Positions 26,588-35,442 of a stretch of DNA of 64,000 nucleotides are shown in pieces; within the stretch, counting starts at the first letter, position 1, and each line of letters starts with the position of its first letter. The translations under genes were made by a program, and so were the position numbers. Origin of the DNA: Shewanella psychrophila (GTDB lineage: Bacteria; Pseudomonadota; Gammaproteobacteria; Enterobacterales; Shewanellaceae); the NCBI RefSeq assembly GCF_002005305.1, contig NZ_CP014782.1:806001-870000 (forward strand). The letters are read 5' to 3'. The notes under the pieces were generated by a model, which ran no database searches, was not told the DNA's origin, and worked only from the letters and a program-made list of their open reading frames with translations.

Positions 26588-26628
26588 GCTGGATAAACTG
26601 ATTAACACCTCTATTAATAGAGTGAGTT

Positions 26629-26649
26629 TCAACACTGGTTTAGTGTTGA
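26629..26649. promoter_or_regulatory. 8-bp inverted repeat in the glcB leader
   Basis: TCAACACT at 26629-26636 and AGTGTTGA at 26642-26649 are exact inverted repeats with a 5-base centre, 55 bases before the glcB start. It may be an operator or an mRNA hairpin. Confidence 0.35.
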
Positions 26650-26704
26650 CAGTAGAGACAGGCGCTACCTATTCAATCAATGACACCTATCGGAAGGGAA
26701 AAAT

Positions 26705-28870
26705 ATGACATCACGTATTCAAGTTGGCGATTTACAGGTCGCGACTTCATTGTTTGAGTTAGTTAATGAGCAGATCATTCCCGGAACAGGAATCTCATCG
26801 GACCGTTTTTGGAGCTCACTTGAATCAATTATTGATGATCTAACGCCGAAGAATAGAAGTTTACTCGCTCGCCGAGATGATTTACAAGTGCAGATTGACC
26901 AGTGGCATACAGAAAATAACCTTCATGATCCTCTGGCTTACAAAGCATTCCTACAAGAGATAGGTTATCTCGTCCCCGAAGGTGGTGATTTTACTATCAC
27001 CACAGAAAATGTAGACATCGAAATTGCACAGCAGGCGGGACCTCAGCTTGTCGTCCCGGTTAAAAACGCCCGTTTCGCCCTCAATGCTGCTAATGCGCGT
27101 TGGGGCAGTTTATACGATGCCCTCTATGGCACTGATGCCATCAGTGAAGAAGGGGGCGCCGAGATTGGTAGTTGCTTTAATCCGATACGTGGTAGCAAGG
27201 TGATAGCCTTTGCTAAACAACATTTAGATCAACTGGCTCCTCTAGCGATAGGTAGCCATAGCGAAGCAAGCCATTATCAAATTGATCAAAACCAGCTAAT
27301 CATCACCCTAAGGGATGGAACAGATACTCAGCTTAAACAGCCTGAAAAATTGCAGGGCTATCTGGGTAACCAGATAGCGCCCCATGCCATCTTGCTCAAG
27401 AATAATGGCCTGCATGTGGAGATCCAGATAGATAGGAATCACGCCATCGGTAAGACAGATTTGGCTGGTATGAAAGACTTACTGGTAGAAGCCGCAGTAA
27501 CCACCATCATGGATTGTGAAGACTCTGTGGCTGCCGTTGATGCCGAAGATAAGTGTGAGGTTTATCGGAACTGGTTGGGCTTGATGAAAGGTGATTTGAC
27601 CGCTCAACTTAGCAAAGGCGGTAAGACTATTACCCGAGAGCTTAATCTAGATCGTCGTTATTTAGATACCCAGGGAAGGGAGTTTACTTTACCTGGCCGA
27701 AGCCTGCTGTTTATCCGTAATGTCGGTCACTTGATGACCAATGATGCCATTTTAGACAAGGCGGGCGATGAAGTGTACGAGGGGATCCTCGATGGCATGG
27801 TATCTGTGCTAGCGGCACTGCATGATCTTAAGGGCAACAATAAGCAGCGTACCAATAGCCGATCGGGCTCAATTAATATCGTTAAACCTAAGATGCACGG
27901 ACCTGAAGAAGTGGCGTTTACCTGTGAGCTGTTTACCCGAATCGAAGATGCGCTGGCTCTGTCCAGAAATACCATTAAACTCGGGATTATGGATGAAGAG
28001 CGCAGGACAACAGTAAACTTAAAAGAATGTATTCGTGTGGCGAAAGAGAGAGTGGTGTTTATCAACACCGGATTTCTCGATAGGACAGGTGATGAAATTC
28101 ATACTTCTATGCTTGCTGGCCCCTTTGTGCCTAAAACACAGATGAAGCAACAAGCCTGGATCAATGCCTATGAGGATTGGAATGTTGATGTCGGTCTGGC
28201 ATGTGGCTTACCTGGACGAGCTCAGATTGGTAAGGGAATGTGGGCCATGCCAGATGAGATGGCGTCTATGCTTGCACAAAAATCTGCTCATCCCAATGCG
28301 GGGGCTAATACTGCATGGGTACCTTCTCCAAATGGTGCCATACTGCATTCGACTCATTATCATCAAGTCAATGTCGCCGAGAAACAGCAGGAGTTATCAA
28401 AACGAGCCCATGCTAAATTAGATGACATTCTGACCATCCCGCTGTTAACTGATAACTTAACAGATGATCAGATCCAGCGTGAACTAGACAACAATGCCCA
28501 GGGAATACTGGGTTACGTGGTACGTTGGATTGATCATGGCGTCGGCTGTTCGAAAGTGCCCGATATCAATAACGTGGGCTTAATGGAAGACAGGGCCACC
28601 TTAAGAATATCATCACAATATATTGCCAATTGGCTGGAGCATAATATCTGTACCGAAGAGCAAGTTACCGCTTCTATGGAGAGAATGGCCGCAGTTGTCG
28701 ATAAGCAAAATATCGGTGATGCTCACTATCACAACATGGCGCCTGATTTCAGTGGTATCGCCTTTAACGCCGCGCTTGATCTGGTGTTTAAAGGAAAAGA
28801 GCAGCCTTCTGGTTACACTGAGCCCTTGTTGCATGCTTATCGCATTAAACAGAAAGCTAAAGCGGTATAA
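26705..28870 (+). CDS. glcB: malate synthase G
   Basis: The 721-residue monomeric malate synthase (G form) condenses glyoxylate with acetyl-CoA to malate, completing the glyoxylate shunt. Family landmarks include ARWGSLYDALYGTDAI, TTIMDCEDSVAAVDAEDK (catalytic core), SRSGSINIVKPKMHGPEEVAFT, FINTGFLDRTGDEIHTSM, and the C-terminal HHNMAPDFSGIAF-type block (HYHNMAPDFSGIAF). The length is as expected. AGGGAAAAAT lies just before the ATG. It is next to a LysR-type regulator and isocitrate lyase, so the whole shunt is clustered. Confidence 0.97.
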   Translation: MTSRIQVGDLQVATSLFELVNEQIIPGTGISSDRFWSSLESIIDDLTPKNRSLLARRDDLQVQIDQWHTENNLHDPLAYKAFLQEIGYLVPEGGDFTITTENVDIEIAQQAGPQLVVPVKNARFALNAANARWGSLYDALYGTDAISEEGGAEIGSCFNPIRGSKVIAFAKQHLDQLAPLAIGSHSEASHYQIDQNQLIITLRDGTDTQLKQPEKLQGYLGNQIAPHAILLKNNGLHVEIQIDRNHAIGKTDLAGMKDLLVEAAVTTIMDCEDSVAAVDAEDKCEVYRNWLGLMKGDLTAQLSKGGKTITRELNLDRRYLDTQGREFTLPGRSLLFIRNVGHLMTNDAILDKAGDEVYEGILDGMVSVLAALHDLKGNNKQRTNSRSGSINIVKPKMHGPEEVAFTCELFTRIEDALALSRNTIKLGIMDEERRTTVNLKECIRVAKERVVFINTGFLDRTGDEIHTSMLAGPFVPKTQMKQQAWINAYEDWNVDVGLACGLPGRAQIGKGMWAMPDEMASMLAQKSAHPNAGANTAWVPSPNGAILHSTHYHQVNVAEKQQELSKRAHAKLDDILTIPLLTDNLTDDQIQRELDNNAQGILGYVVRWIDHGVGCSKVPDINNVGLMEDRATLRISSQYIANWLEHNICTEEQVTASMERMAAVVDKQNIGDAHYHNMAPDFSGIAFNAALDLVFKGKEQPSGYTEPLLHAYRIKQKAKAV

Positions 28871-28875
28871 AAAGA

Positions 28876-28906
28876 GTTGCCCTAGGAGACTAGGGCAACC
28901 TTTCTA
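28876..28906 (+). terminator. terminator after glcB
   Basis: GTTGCCCTAG at 28876-28885 pairs perfectly with CTAGGGCAAC at 28890-28899 around the tetraloop GAGA, followed by CTTTCT. It begins six bases after the stop. Confidence 0.75.
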
Positions 28907-28922
28907 GTCTAATCACACATAT

Positions 28923-30296
28923 TTAAATATCTAACTCATCAGCAAATTTTTCGGCAAAATTCCGCACTTTCTTATTACTGGCGTGGTTAGTGATGTAATC
29001 TAACTTAGCCTTATACTTGGTCATTTCTGACATACCTAATACTCGACAGATCCATGCATGATAATCAGCGCTGAGATCGGCACGATAACCTTGTCGTGTA
29101 GCAGCATCGAGATTATCGCTTAATGCATCAAGTAGTAATTCATTGTTAGGATATTCTCGATAAATACGCTTAACGCCAATTTTCTGTAAATAGAAGTCAT
29201 TTGACTGGATCATATTGTATAGCTGCTTTTGCTGCCAAGTCATGTCAATATTTTCAGGCAAAGGGCGATGGATAAGTAAAGCCTGAGCGTGTCGGTTATC
29301 CAGAGTCTCTATATTATCAGTGGCAACTTCACGTAAATCTTCAGACTTAGCATGATGACTGATCTCCTCCAAGGTGCGTTTATAGCTGAGTAAGCCAGAT
29401 GATGCGAGCGCCTCAACTGCGGCTTCTGCTTCATCTAGCTGAGATGAGCTAAGTTCATTTTTATATAAGCCCATGAGACGTTTGGTTATGATATCGAAGG
29501 ATTCTTTATCGTTGTACCACACTTTTTGTATCTCTTCATAAGCCTCAATACGCTCATCTATGTCCTGATCTTGGAGACGTGATATGAAGGCTTGAATATA
29601 TTGCTCGGAAATATATTTCTCTTCAAGGTAAGCGGGATCTTGGCGCTCTTGTTCAAAACCAGCTAATAAAGACTGAATTTTGCTCTGGTATTTACCCTGT
29701 ATATCGGTATTTTCTACGTAGTCAGTGGATTCAGGTGTTTTTTCTATTAAGCCTTTAGCGACATCATTAGCAACGCTGAGGGAGAAGTTGATATCATCGG
29801 CTATGTTTTTAGGTGAACCGATAAACTCGATGCCGTAAAGGTGCATGTTAGCTATCCTTCTTTCTTTCGAGCGGATATAAGGCTTAACTGTGCTGTTATG
29901 CAAGATGTTGATCCTATAGAAAAAATAGGGGGAAGACACTTTATCCATAGGAAAGGGGGTGTCTTCGCCAAAATAGTGCCTACGATAATCAATAATCACT
30001 GCTATCTTTACTGCATTTTTATCATCAGCTTCGGCTAAAATGCCTTCCTTAGCTAAAGACATCTCAAATTGTTGCAACATAATTTGTTGAGTCTGCTGCT
30101 GATTTAAAAAACCTGGTACGTTGCGCGAGGTGACAAGATCGAAATCGAAAGAGGTCAGTTCATATTTTACGCCTGACTTGAGTGTGATATCTGGGATAGT
30201 TTCCTTTTTTGTTGATGCGCAAGCGCTAAGAAAGGTAAATAGAATGATGAATAGACACGTTTTAACTTTTATATTGAGAATATGCTTTAAATCCAT
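28923..30296 (-). CDS. lipoprotein with HEAT-like helical repeats, unknown function
   Basis: 457 residues with a lipoprotein signal: VKTCLFIILFTFLSAC, with the lipobox LSAC. The first mature part (to about residue 190) is a mixed domain containing DYRRHYFGEDTPFPMDKVS. The second half is almost entirely helical with HEAT-like alternation (ALASSGLLSYKRTLEEISHHAKSED...). I do not recognise a family and give no function. The start ATG has AGGAG ten bases upstream. It is convergent with glcB, with 52 bases between the stops, and has no obvious operon partner. Confidence 0.78.
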   Translation of the reverse strand: MDLKHILNIKVKTCLFIILFTFLSACASTKKETIPDITLKSGVKYELTSFDFDLVTSRNVPGFLNQQQTQQIMLQQFEMSLAKEGILAEADDKNAVKIAVIIDYRRHYFGEDTPFPMDKVSSPYFFYRINILHNSTVKPYIRSKERRIANMHLYGIEFIGSPKNIADDINFSLSVANDVAKGLIEKTPESTDYVENTDIQGKYQSKIQSLLAGFEQERQDPAYLEEKYISEQYIQAFISRLQDQDIDERIEAYEEIQKVWYNDKESFDIITKRLMGLYKNELSSSQLDEAEAAVEALASSGLLSYKRTLEEISHHAKSEDLREVATDNIETLDNRHAQALLIHRPLPENIDMTWQQKQLYNMIQSNDFYLQKIGVKRIYREYPNNELLLDALSDNLDAATRQGYRADLSADYHAWICRVLGMSEMTKYKAKLDYITNHASNKKVRNFAEKFADELDI

Positions 30297-30699
30297 TTGA
30301 TACTGCTCCTGATAAATTACCTGCTAACAAAGGAGTTTGTCCTTCATCTATGAGGAAGTCTTAAACGCCGTTGCAAACATTTTGTAAGACTTAAGTTGCA
30401 TCCTAGCAAGTGTTTATGGTCTTTTCTACCTAAGGTTAGCCTCTACTTTTGCTTAAAAATCAATGTTGTTTAGTGTTTAAATCTGCTTGGCTGCGATAGA
30501 TGTAATAAGTCATGCATTTGTCTGCATAATGTAGTGAATATCACTAATAGTGAGCTTTTATTTGGTGGGTTATCAGGTGGAATAAATTTTGTGCTCTATG
30601 TCTTGTTGTACCTAATTCCTATAGAAAAGCCGATTACGTACATAAAGTGTATAATCGGCTTAATATTCAATAATCTTCTGTTTTAAAAGTAAATATTCC
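30297..30699. other. 403-base gene-free stretch between the lipoprotein gene and adhE
   Basis: No coding frame with a ribosome-binding site was seen. It should hold the promoter of the lipoprotein gene, on the minus strand, and it contains the adhE terminator at 30627-30661. Nothing else stands out. Confidence 0.5.
30621..30661 (-). terminator. adhE terminator
   Basis: AAGCCGATTA at 30627-30636 and TAATCGGCTT at 30652-30661 form a 10-bp stem with a 15-base loop. On the minus strand it ends in TTTTCT, fitting termination of adhE 40 bases after its stop. Confidence 0.75.
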
Positions 30700-33300
30700 T
30701 CAGTCGTCGCTATAGGCTTTGCCATAGAAGCTGTCGAGGAGTATCTGTTTTAGCTCTGCAATCAAGGGATACCTTGGGTTTGCGCCAGTGCATTGATCGT
30801 CGAATGCATCTTCGGCTAACTCATCTATTTTTGCTAGGAAGTCGGCTTCGTTGACACCTGCTTCTTGGATTGAAGCTGGAATGCCAATCGTCTCCTTGAG
30901 TTCATTGATTTTTTCAAGTAAAGCTTCAACTTTCTCTTCATCACTGGTTCCACTTAAGTTGAGATACTCGGCAATTTTTGCATAACGGCACAGTGCCTTA
31001 GGTCGATCGTATTGGCTAAACGCAGCTTGTTTCGTTGGCATATCTGTCGCATTGAAACGTATGACATTGCTAATGAGTAGCGCATTTGCTAAGCCATGTG
31101 CAAGATGGAACTCGGCACCTAGCTTATGAGCCATAGAGTGACACACTCCCAGGAAGGCATTGGCAAAAGCAATACCCGCAATGGTTGAGCCGTTATGTAC
31201 CTTCTCGCGCGCTACGGGGGCCGCGGCGCCATGGTTATAAGCATCAGGAAGGTGCTTAAATAGCAGATCTAAAGCTTGCAGCGCCTGACCGTCACTGTAT
31301 TCGTTGGCCATGACACTGACATAGGCTTCCAGAGCATGGGTAACCGCATCTATCCCGCCGAAGGCTGTTAGGGATTTAGGCATATCCATGACTAAATTGG
31401 GATCCACGATGGCCATGTTAGGTGTCAACTGGTAATCGGCAATGGGGTACTTCATTCCCGTGGCTTCATCAGTCACTACTGCGAAGGGAGTGACTTCTGA
31501 GCCTGTGCCTGAGGTAGTTGGGATTGCTACCATCTGCGCCTTGACGCCTAATTTAGGGAATTTGTAGATACGCTTGCGAATATCCATAAACCTAAGGGCA
31601 AGATCGGCAAAATCCACATCGGGATGCTCATACATGACCCAGATAATCTTAGCCGCATCCATAGGTGAACCGCCGCCTAATGCGATGATGACATCGGGTT
31701 GGAAACTATGAGCCATCTTGGCGCCTTGCTTGACGATGGATAAGGTTGGATCTGCTTCTACTTCATAAAATATCTCAGTCTCCAGTCCCTGAGCTTTGAG
31801 GATCTTGACGGTTTCGTCACAATATCCATTATTAAACAGAAACTTGTCTGTCACTATCAGTGCACGTTTCTTGTCACTCAGTTCCTCGAGTGCGATAGGC
31901 AAGCTACCACGTCGGAAATAGATAGATGAAGGAAGCTTGTGCCACAACATGTTCTCAGCCCTCTTAGCGACCATTTTTTTGTTAATAAGGTGACTCGGAC
32001 CCACGTTTTCAGAGATAGAATTTCCGCCCCATGAGCCACAGCCTAAGGTGAGTGAAGGGGCTAGCTTGAAGTTGTACAGATCGCCGATCCCGCCTTGGGA
32101 GGCTGGCGTGTTGATCAAAATTCGGGCGGTCTTCATTCGAAAACCAAAAGTTTTGACGCGATCCACTTGTGTATCTTGGTCTGTGTATAGGCCTGAGGTA
32201 TGTCCTATTCCACCCAAGGTAACTAAGGCCTCAGCTTTATCCATGGCTTCATTGAAGTCCTTGGCTCGGTACATACCTAGCAAAGGGGAAAGTTTTTCAT
32301 GGGCAAAAGCTTCGGCATCACTGATATCGTTAGCCTCACCAATCAATACTTTGGTCCAATGGGGGACATCTATACCCGCCATGGTGGCAATTCTAGCTGC
32401 ACTTTGTCCGACAATATCGGCATTGAGTCCGCCATTCTTAAGTATCACTCCCTGCATGGCCTTTGATTCATCCTTAGTAAGAATGTAGCCGCCATGGGGG
32501 GCAAATCGGTCTTTAACTGTGTCATAAATCTCATCGACTACTATCACTGCTTGTTCTGAAGCACAAACGACTCCGTTATCGAAAGTTTTAGACATCAAGA
32601 TAGAGCTGACGGCACGCTTAATGTCAGCGGTTTCATCTATCACTATTGGTGTGTTACCAGCACCGACACCGATGGCGGGTTTGCCTGAAGAGTAAGCCGC
32701 TTTTACCATGCCGGGTCCACCGGTAGCCAAGATGAGATTTATCTTGTCATGGGTCATTAATTGATTGGATAGGGCTACACTGGGCTCATCTATCCAACCG
32801 ATAATATCTTTTGGGGCTCCAGCTTTAATGGCAGCGTCCAGTACGATTCGTGCAGCGGTTGTGGTCGATGCCTTAGCCCTAGGGTGAGGTGAGAAGATGA
32901 TGCCATTACGTGTTTTGAGGCTGATAAGCGCCTTGAAGATGGCGGTAGAAGTTGGGTTCGTGGTGGGGACTATGCCACAGATAATACCAACTGGTTCGGC
33001 TATGGTTATTGTACCGAAGGTGGGGTCTTCGTCCAATATGCCGCAGGTCTTCTCATCCTTATATTTGTTATAGATGTATTCAGAGGCAAAGTGATTCTTG
33101 ATCACTTTATCCTCAATTACGCCCATACCAGTTTCTGTTGCTGCCATCTTAGCTAGAGATATTCGTGCATCGGCCGCTGCTAAGGCTGCAGCTCTAAAGA
33201 TGATATCGACTCGTTTCTGGCTAAAGTCTGCATACTGGGCTTGTGCATCTGCAACTCGCTGTACAAGAAGGTTGAGTTCTTGCTCATTGGTCACTGTCAT
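30700..33300 (-). CDS. adhE: bifunctional aldehyde/alcohol dehydrogenase AdhE
   Basis: 866 residues, as expected for AdhE, which reduces acetyl-CoA to acetaldehyde and then ethanol with NADH during fermentation. The N-terminal aldehyde dehydrogenase domain (about 1-440) has GIVPTTNPTSTAIFK, ATGGPGMVKAAYSSG and the catalytic Cys in FDNGVVCASEQ. The C-terminal iron alcohol dehydrogenase domain (about 450-866) has GGGSPMDAAKIIW, the His/Asp iron site FGGIDAVTHALEAY, and CHSMAHKLGAEFHLAHG. AAGGGAATACAAT precedes the ATG. As in E. coli, its neighbour is a MarC-family ychE gene. A HexR-like palindrome lies 120 bases upstream. Confidence 0.97.
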   Translation of the reverse strand: MTVTNEQELNLLVQRVADAQAQYADFSQKRVDIIFRAAALAAADARISLAKMAATETGMGVIEDKVIKNHFASEYIYNKYKDEKTCGILDEDPTFGTITIAEPVGIICGIVPTTNPTSTAIFKALISLKTRNGIIFSPHPRAKASTTTAARIVLDAAIKAGAPKDIIGWIDEPSVALSNQLMTHDKINLILATGGPGMVKAAYSSGKPAIGVGAGNTPIVIDETADIKRAVSSILMSKTFDNGVVCASEQAVIVVDEIYDTVKDRFAPHGGYILTKDESKAMQGVILKNGGLNADIVGQSAARIATMAGIDVPHWTKVLIGEANDISDAEAFAHEKLSPLLGMYRAKDFNEAMDKAEALVTLGGIGHTSGLYTDQDTQVDRVKTFGFRMKTARILINTPASQGGIGDLYNFKLAPSLTLGCGSWGGNSISENVGPSHLINKKMVAKRAENMLWHKLPSSIYFRRGSLPIALEELSDKKRALIVTDKFLFNNGYCDETVKILKAQGLETEIFYEVEADPTLSIVKQGAKMAHSFQPDVIIALGGGSPMDAAKIIWVMYEHPDVDFADLALRFMDIRKRIYKFPKLGVKAQMVAIPTTSGTGSEVTPFAVVTDEATGMKYPIADYQLTPNMAIVDPNLVMDMPKSLTAFGGIDAVTHALEAYVSVMANEYSDGQALQALDLLFKHLPDAYNHGAAAPVAREKVHNGSTIAGIAFANAFLGVCHSMAHKLGAEFHLAHGLANALLISNVIRFNATDMPTKQAAFSQYDRPKALCRYAKIAEYLNLSGTSDEEKVEALLEKINELKETIGIPASIQEAGVNEADFLAKIDELAEDAFDDQCTGANPRYPLIAELKQILLDSFYGKAYSDD

Positions 33301-33641
33301 ATTGTATTCCCTTGAAAAAATTTAGACAAAATCAGTTTTGGCTAAATCATCTCGATGATGAAAAATTACACCGAAATACTACTGATAACCGTGATCATAC
33401 CCACAGTTTCCAGCCTTGTTGTAATTTAATTACATTGTTAACGACTTGTTTTGTTGTTTGGTGAACAGTGATCTGTTTAACCAGGATAATAAATCTTATG
33501 TGAACTGGGATTTAATTATAATAAAACTCATTTTTGCCAGATGAAATCATAGGGTAAACTCCTGAACTATACCCCAAGGCGATGACAAATTCGTTAACGC
33601 CGTCTATTTTTAAGTTGAAATTTCTACTCGAGGATACGTCA
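33301..33641. other. adhE-ychE divergent regulatory region
   Basis: About 340 bases between the adhE start and the preferred ychE start. It contains the HexR-like palindrome at 33420-33434 and an imperfect dyad at 33458-33483 (TGGTGAACAG, TGAT, CTGTTTAACCA). Promoters for both genes must lie here, but I cannot place them reliably. Confidence 0.5.
33420..33434. promoter_or_regulatory. HexR-like operator upstream of adhE
   Basis: TGTAATTTAATTACA is a perfect 15-base palindrome around a central T. It equals the HexR consensus as I remember it for Shewanella (TGTAAT, three variable bases, ATTACA). HexR is a sugar-phosphate-responsive regulator of central carbon metabolism, and I recall adhE among its Shewanella targets. 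Confidence 0.6.
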
Positions 33642-34274
33642 TTGGATTTAACACTTTACGTTAAGTTTTTTTTAGGCTTGGTGGCCATCATTAACCCTGT
33701 GGGTTTACTGCCTGTATTTGTGAGCCTAACGAGTCACCAGAATGATATTGAACGTAATCATACGGGTAAGGTTGCCAATTTTGCCGTTGTCGTTATCCTG
33801 CTCGTGACCATATTTGCCGGTCAGCATATCCTTAACATGTTCAGTATCTCTATTTCGGCATTTAGGATAGCTGGCGGCTCCTTGATTTCGATCATTGCGA
33901 TGTCCATGTTGCAGGGTAAATTGGGTGAGGTTAAACGCAACAAAGAGGAAGGCAGGGAAGCATCGGGTATGGAATCAGTTGCCGTAGTGCCTCTGGCCTT
34001 ACCTTTAATGGCCGGCCCTGGTGCCATTAGTTCAGTGATTGTCTCTGCAGCAGAAAATAATACCTTCATTAATCATGTCGGCATGTCTATAACTGTCATA
34101 TTATTTGGTATAACCAGTTTTGTGCTTTTCAGAGCTGCGCCCGTGATTTATAAAGTTTTGGGTAAGACAGGAATTAATGTAATAACCCGTTTGATGGGAC
34201 TCTTGATGTTATCGATTGGTATTGAAGTGATCGTGGCAGGGTTTAAAGGTTTGTTTCCTAACTTATTGAATTAG
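33642..34274 (+). CDS. ychE: MarC-family membrane protein (YchE-like)
   Basis: About 210 residues with six hydrophobic helices. YVKFFLGLVAIINPVGLLPVFVSLT and VVPLALPLMAGPGAISSVIV are the two conserved family segments, and GINVITRLMGLLMLSIGIEVIVAGFKGLFP closes the protein, as in E. coli YchE. Function unresolved; the old link to antibiotic resistance was withdrawn as I recall. TTG 33642 has GAGGA eight bases upstream and gives the same N-terminus length as YchE; ATG 33582, twenty codons earlier, is the alternative. Placement beside adhE matches E. coli. Followed by a clear terminator. Confidence 0.88.
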   Translation: MDLTLYVKFFLGLVAIINPVGLLPVFVSLTSHQNDIERNHTGKVANFAVVVILLVTIFAGQHILNMFSISISAFRIAGGSLISIIAMSMLQGKLGEVKRNKEEGREASGMESVAVVPLALPLMAGPGAISSVIVSAAENNTFINHVGMSITVILFGITSFVLFRAAPVIYKVLGKTGINVITRLMGLLMLSIGIEVIVAGFKGLFPNLLN

Positions 34275-34359
34275 CCATTTAGTGTGTTTAATTCACTTAA
34301 GTTTTACGCAATCACCTACGCAGGTTTCCATGAACAGCGATAAGACTCCAAACTGATTT

Positions 34360-34394
34360 AACGCCGTTCGAATGAATCGAACGGCGTTTTTGTT
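34360..34394 (+). terminator. terminator after ychE
   Basis: AACGCCGTTCGA at 34360-34371 pairs perfectly with TCGAACGGCGTT at 34377-34388 over ATGAA, followed by TTTTTG. Classical intrinsic terminator. Confidence 0.85.
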
Positions 34395-34471
34395 GTGCTA
34401 TATATAACCCTTAGACTGGATTTGTACTAAGATTTTTATAGGACTCTAGACCCTATATCATGGAAGATTTT

Positions 34472-35428
34472 ATGTCACAGTTTCAGATACCACGCCAAAT
34501 TTGTTTTTTAGATTGCTGTCATTTAATCGGCTTTCTTACTCTCACCTTTATTTTATGTGCCTGCTCCCTGGAGAAAGTTGATGCCGAGCTTGTCTTCATT
34601 TTTGGGGAGGAGGGCGTAGAGCCTGGTCAGTTTAAATATGTAGAAGATTTCGCTGTGGATGGCAATGGTAACTTATTTATTACCGATGCGCTTAATGGCA
34701 ATGTGCAAGTATTCCGGGCAGACGGTACTTTCGTATCTATGTTTGGAGTGGCTAAGGATACTGGGGGATTGAGAAAGCCAGAAGGGATAGCTATAGATGA
34801 AGATGGTAATATACATGTTGCAGATTATTTAACCGGATATGTAGAGAAGTTTTCATCCGATTATCAACATATGCAGACATACAGCGGCTATGGTAGCGTC
34901 GAAGGAAAAACTCAGGAAACCGAATTTATGACCTTTCATCAAAATGGTTTCTTGTATGTACCTGAGGCAGGTAATAGTCGTATCAGCGTGTTTGATAAAG
35001 AGGGACGCTTTCAATTTACTTTTTCACATAAAGGTAATGCACCCGGTGAGTTAAATAGGCCCGAGGCTATTAAACATAACAGTCGAGGCTTACTTTATGT
35101 TACTGATCTTGGAAACCACCGAATTCAGGTTTTCGATGAGAATGGTAAATTCCTGTTTCTTTGGGGAAGTGAAGGGAATGGCCCAGGACAATTCAGGAAG
35201 CCTTCTGGCTTAGCGATAGACGCTGAAGATAATGTGTATGTGGCAGAGATAGGCAATAACCGAATACAAAAATTTAATAGCCGTGGCAAATTTCAATATA
35301 TGTTTGGTCAAAGTGGACGAGAACCCGGCGATTTCGGCAATATACATGGTCTCGTTATAGGCTCGAATAAATTGCTTTATGTTGCCGATACCGCCAATCA
35401 TAGAGTGCAAGTTTTTGATGTCAGATGA
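34472..35428 (+). CDS. NHL-repeat beta-propeller lipoprotein
   Basis: About 318 residues. The N-terminus has a hydrophobic stretch (LIGFLTLTFILCACS) with LCAC as a plausible lipobox. Six NHL units follow, each with a pattern like GNLFITDALNGNVQVF, GLLYVTDLGNHRIQVF or NVYVAEIGNNRIQKF, which would build a six-bladed propeller on the outside of the inner membrane or on the outer membrane. NHL propellers bind proteins, peptides or sugars. ATG 34472 is preferred (GGAAGA just upstream) over ATG 34460. It is 14 bases before a sensor kinase gene, suggesting a sensing accessory role (inference). Confidence 0.85.
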   Translation: MSQFQIPRQICFLDCCHLIGFLTLTFILCACSLEKVDAELVFIFGEEGVEPGQFKYVEDFAVDGNGNLFITDALNGNVQVFRADGTFVSMFGVAKDTGGLRKPEGIAIDEDGNIHVADYLTGYVEKFSSDYQHMQTYSGYGSVEGKTQETEFMTFHQNGFLYVPEAGNSRISVFDKEGRFQFTFSHKGNAPGELNRPEAIKHNSRGLLYVTDLGNHRIQVFDENGKFLFLWGSEGNGPGQFRKPSGLAIDAEDNVYVAEIGNNRIQKFNSRGKFQYMFGQSGREPGDFGNIHGLVIGSNKLLYVADTANHRVQVFDVR

Positions 35429-35442
35429 GGTAGTCATTACCT

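Noticed and set aside
32048..32488. 146-codon open frame on + inside adhE
   Set aside because: Antisense to adhE with no start signal; composition mirrors the adhE codons.
33458..33483. dyad in the adhE-ychE gap as a Rex site
   Set aside because: The halves TGGTGAACAG and CTGTTTAACCA are only imperfect inverted repeats and do not match the Rex pattern that I remember.
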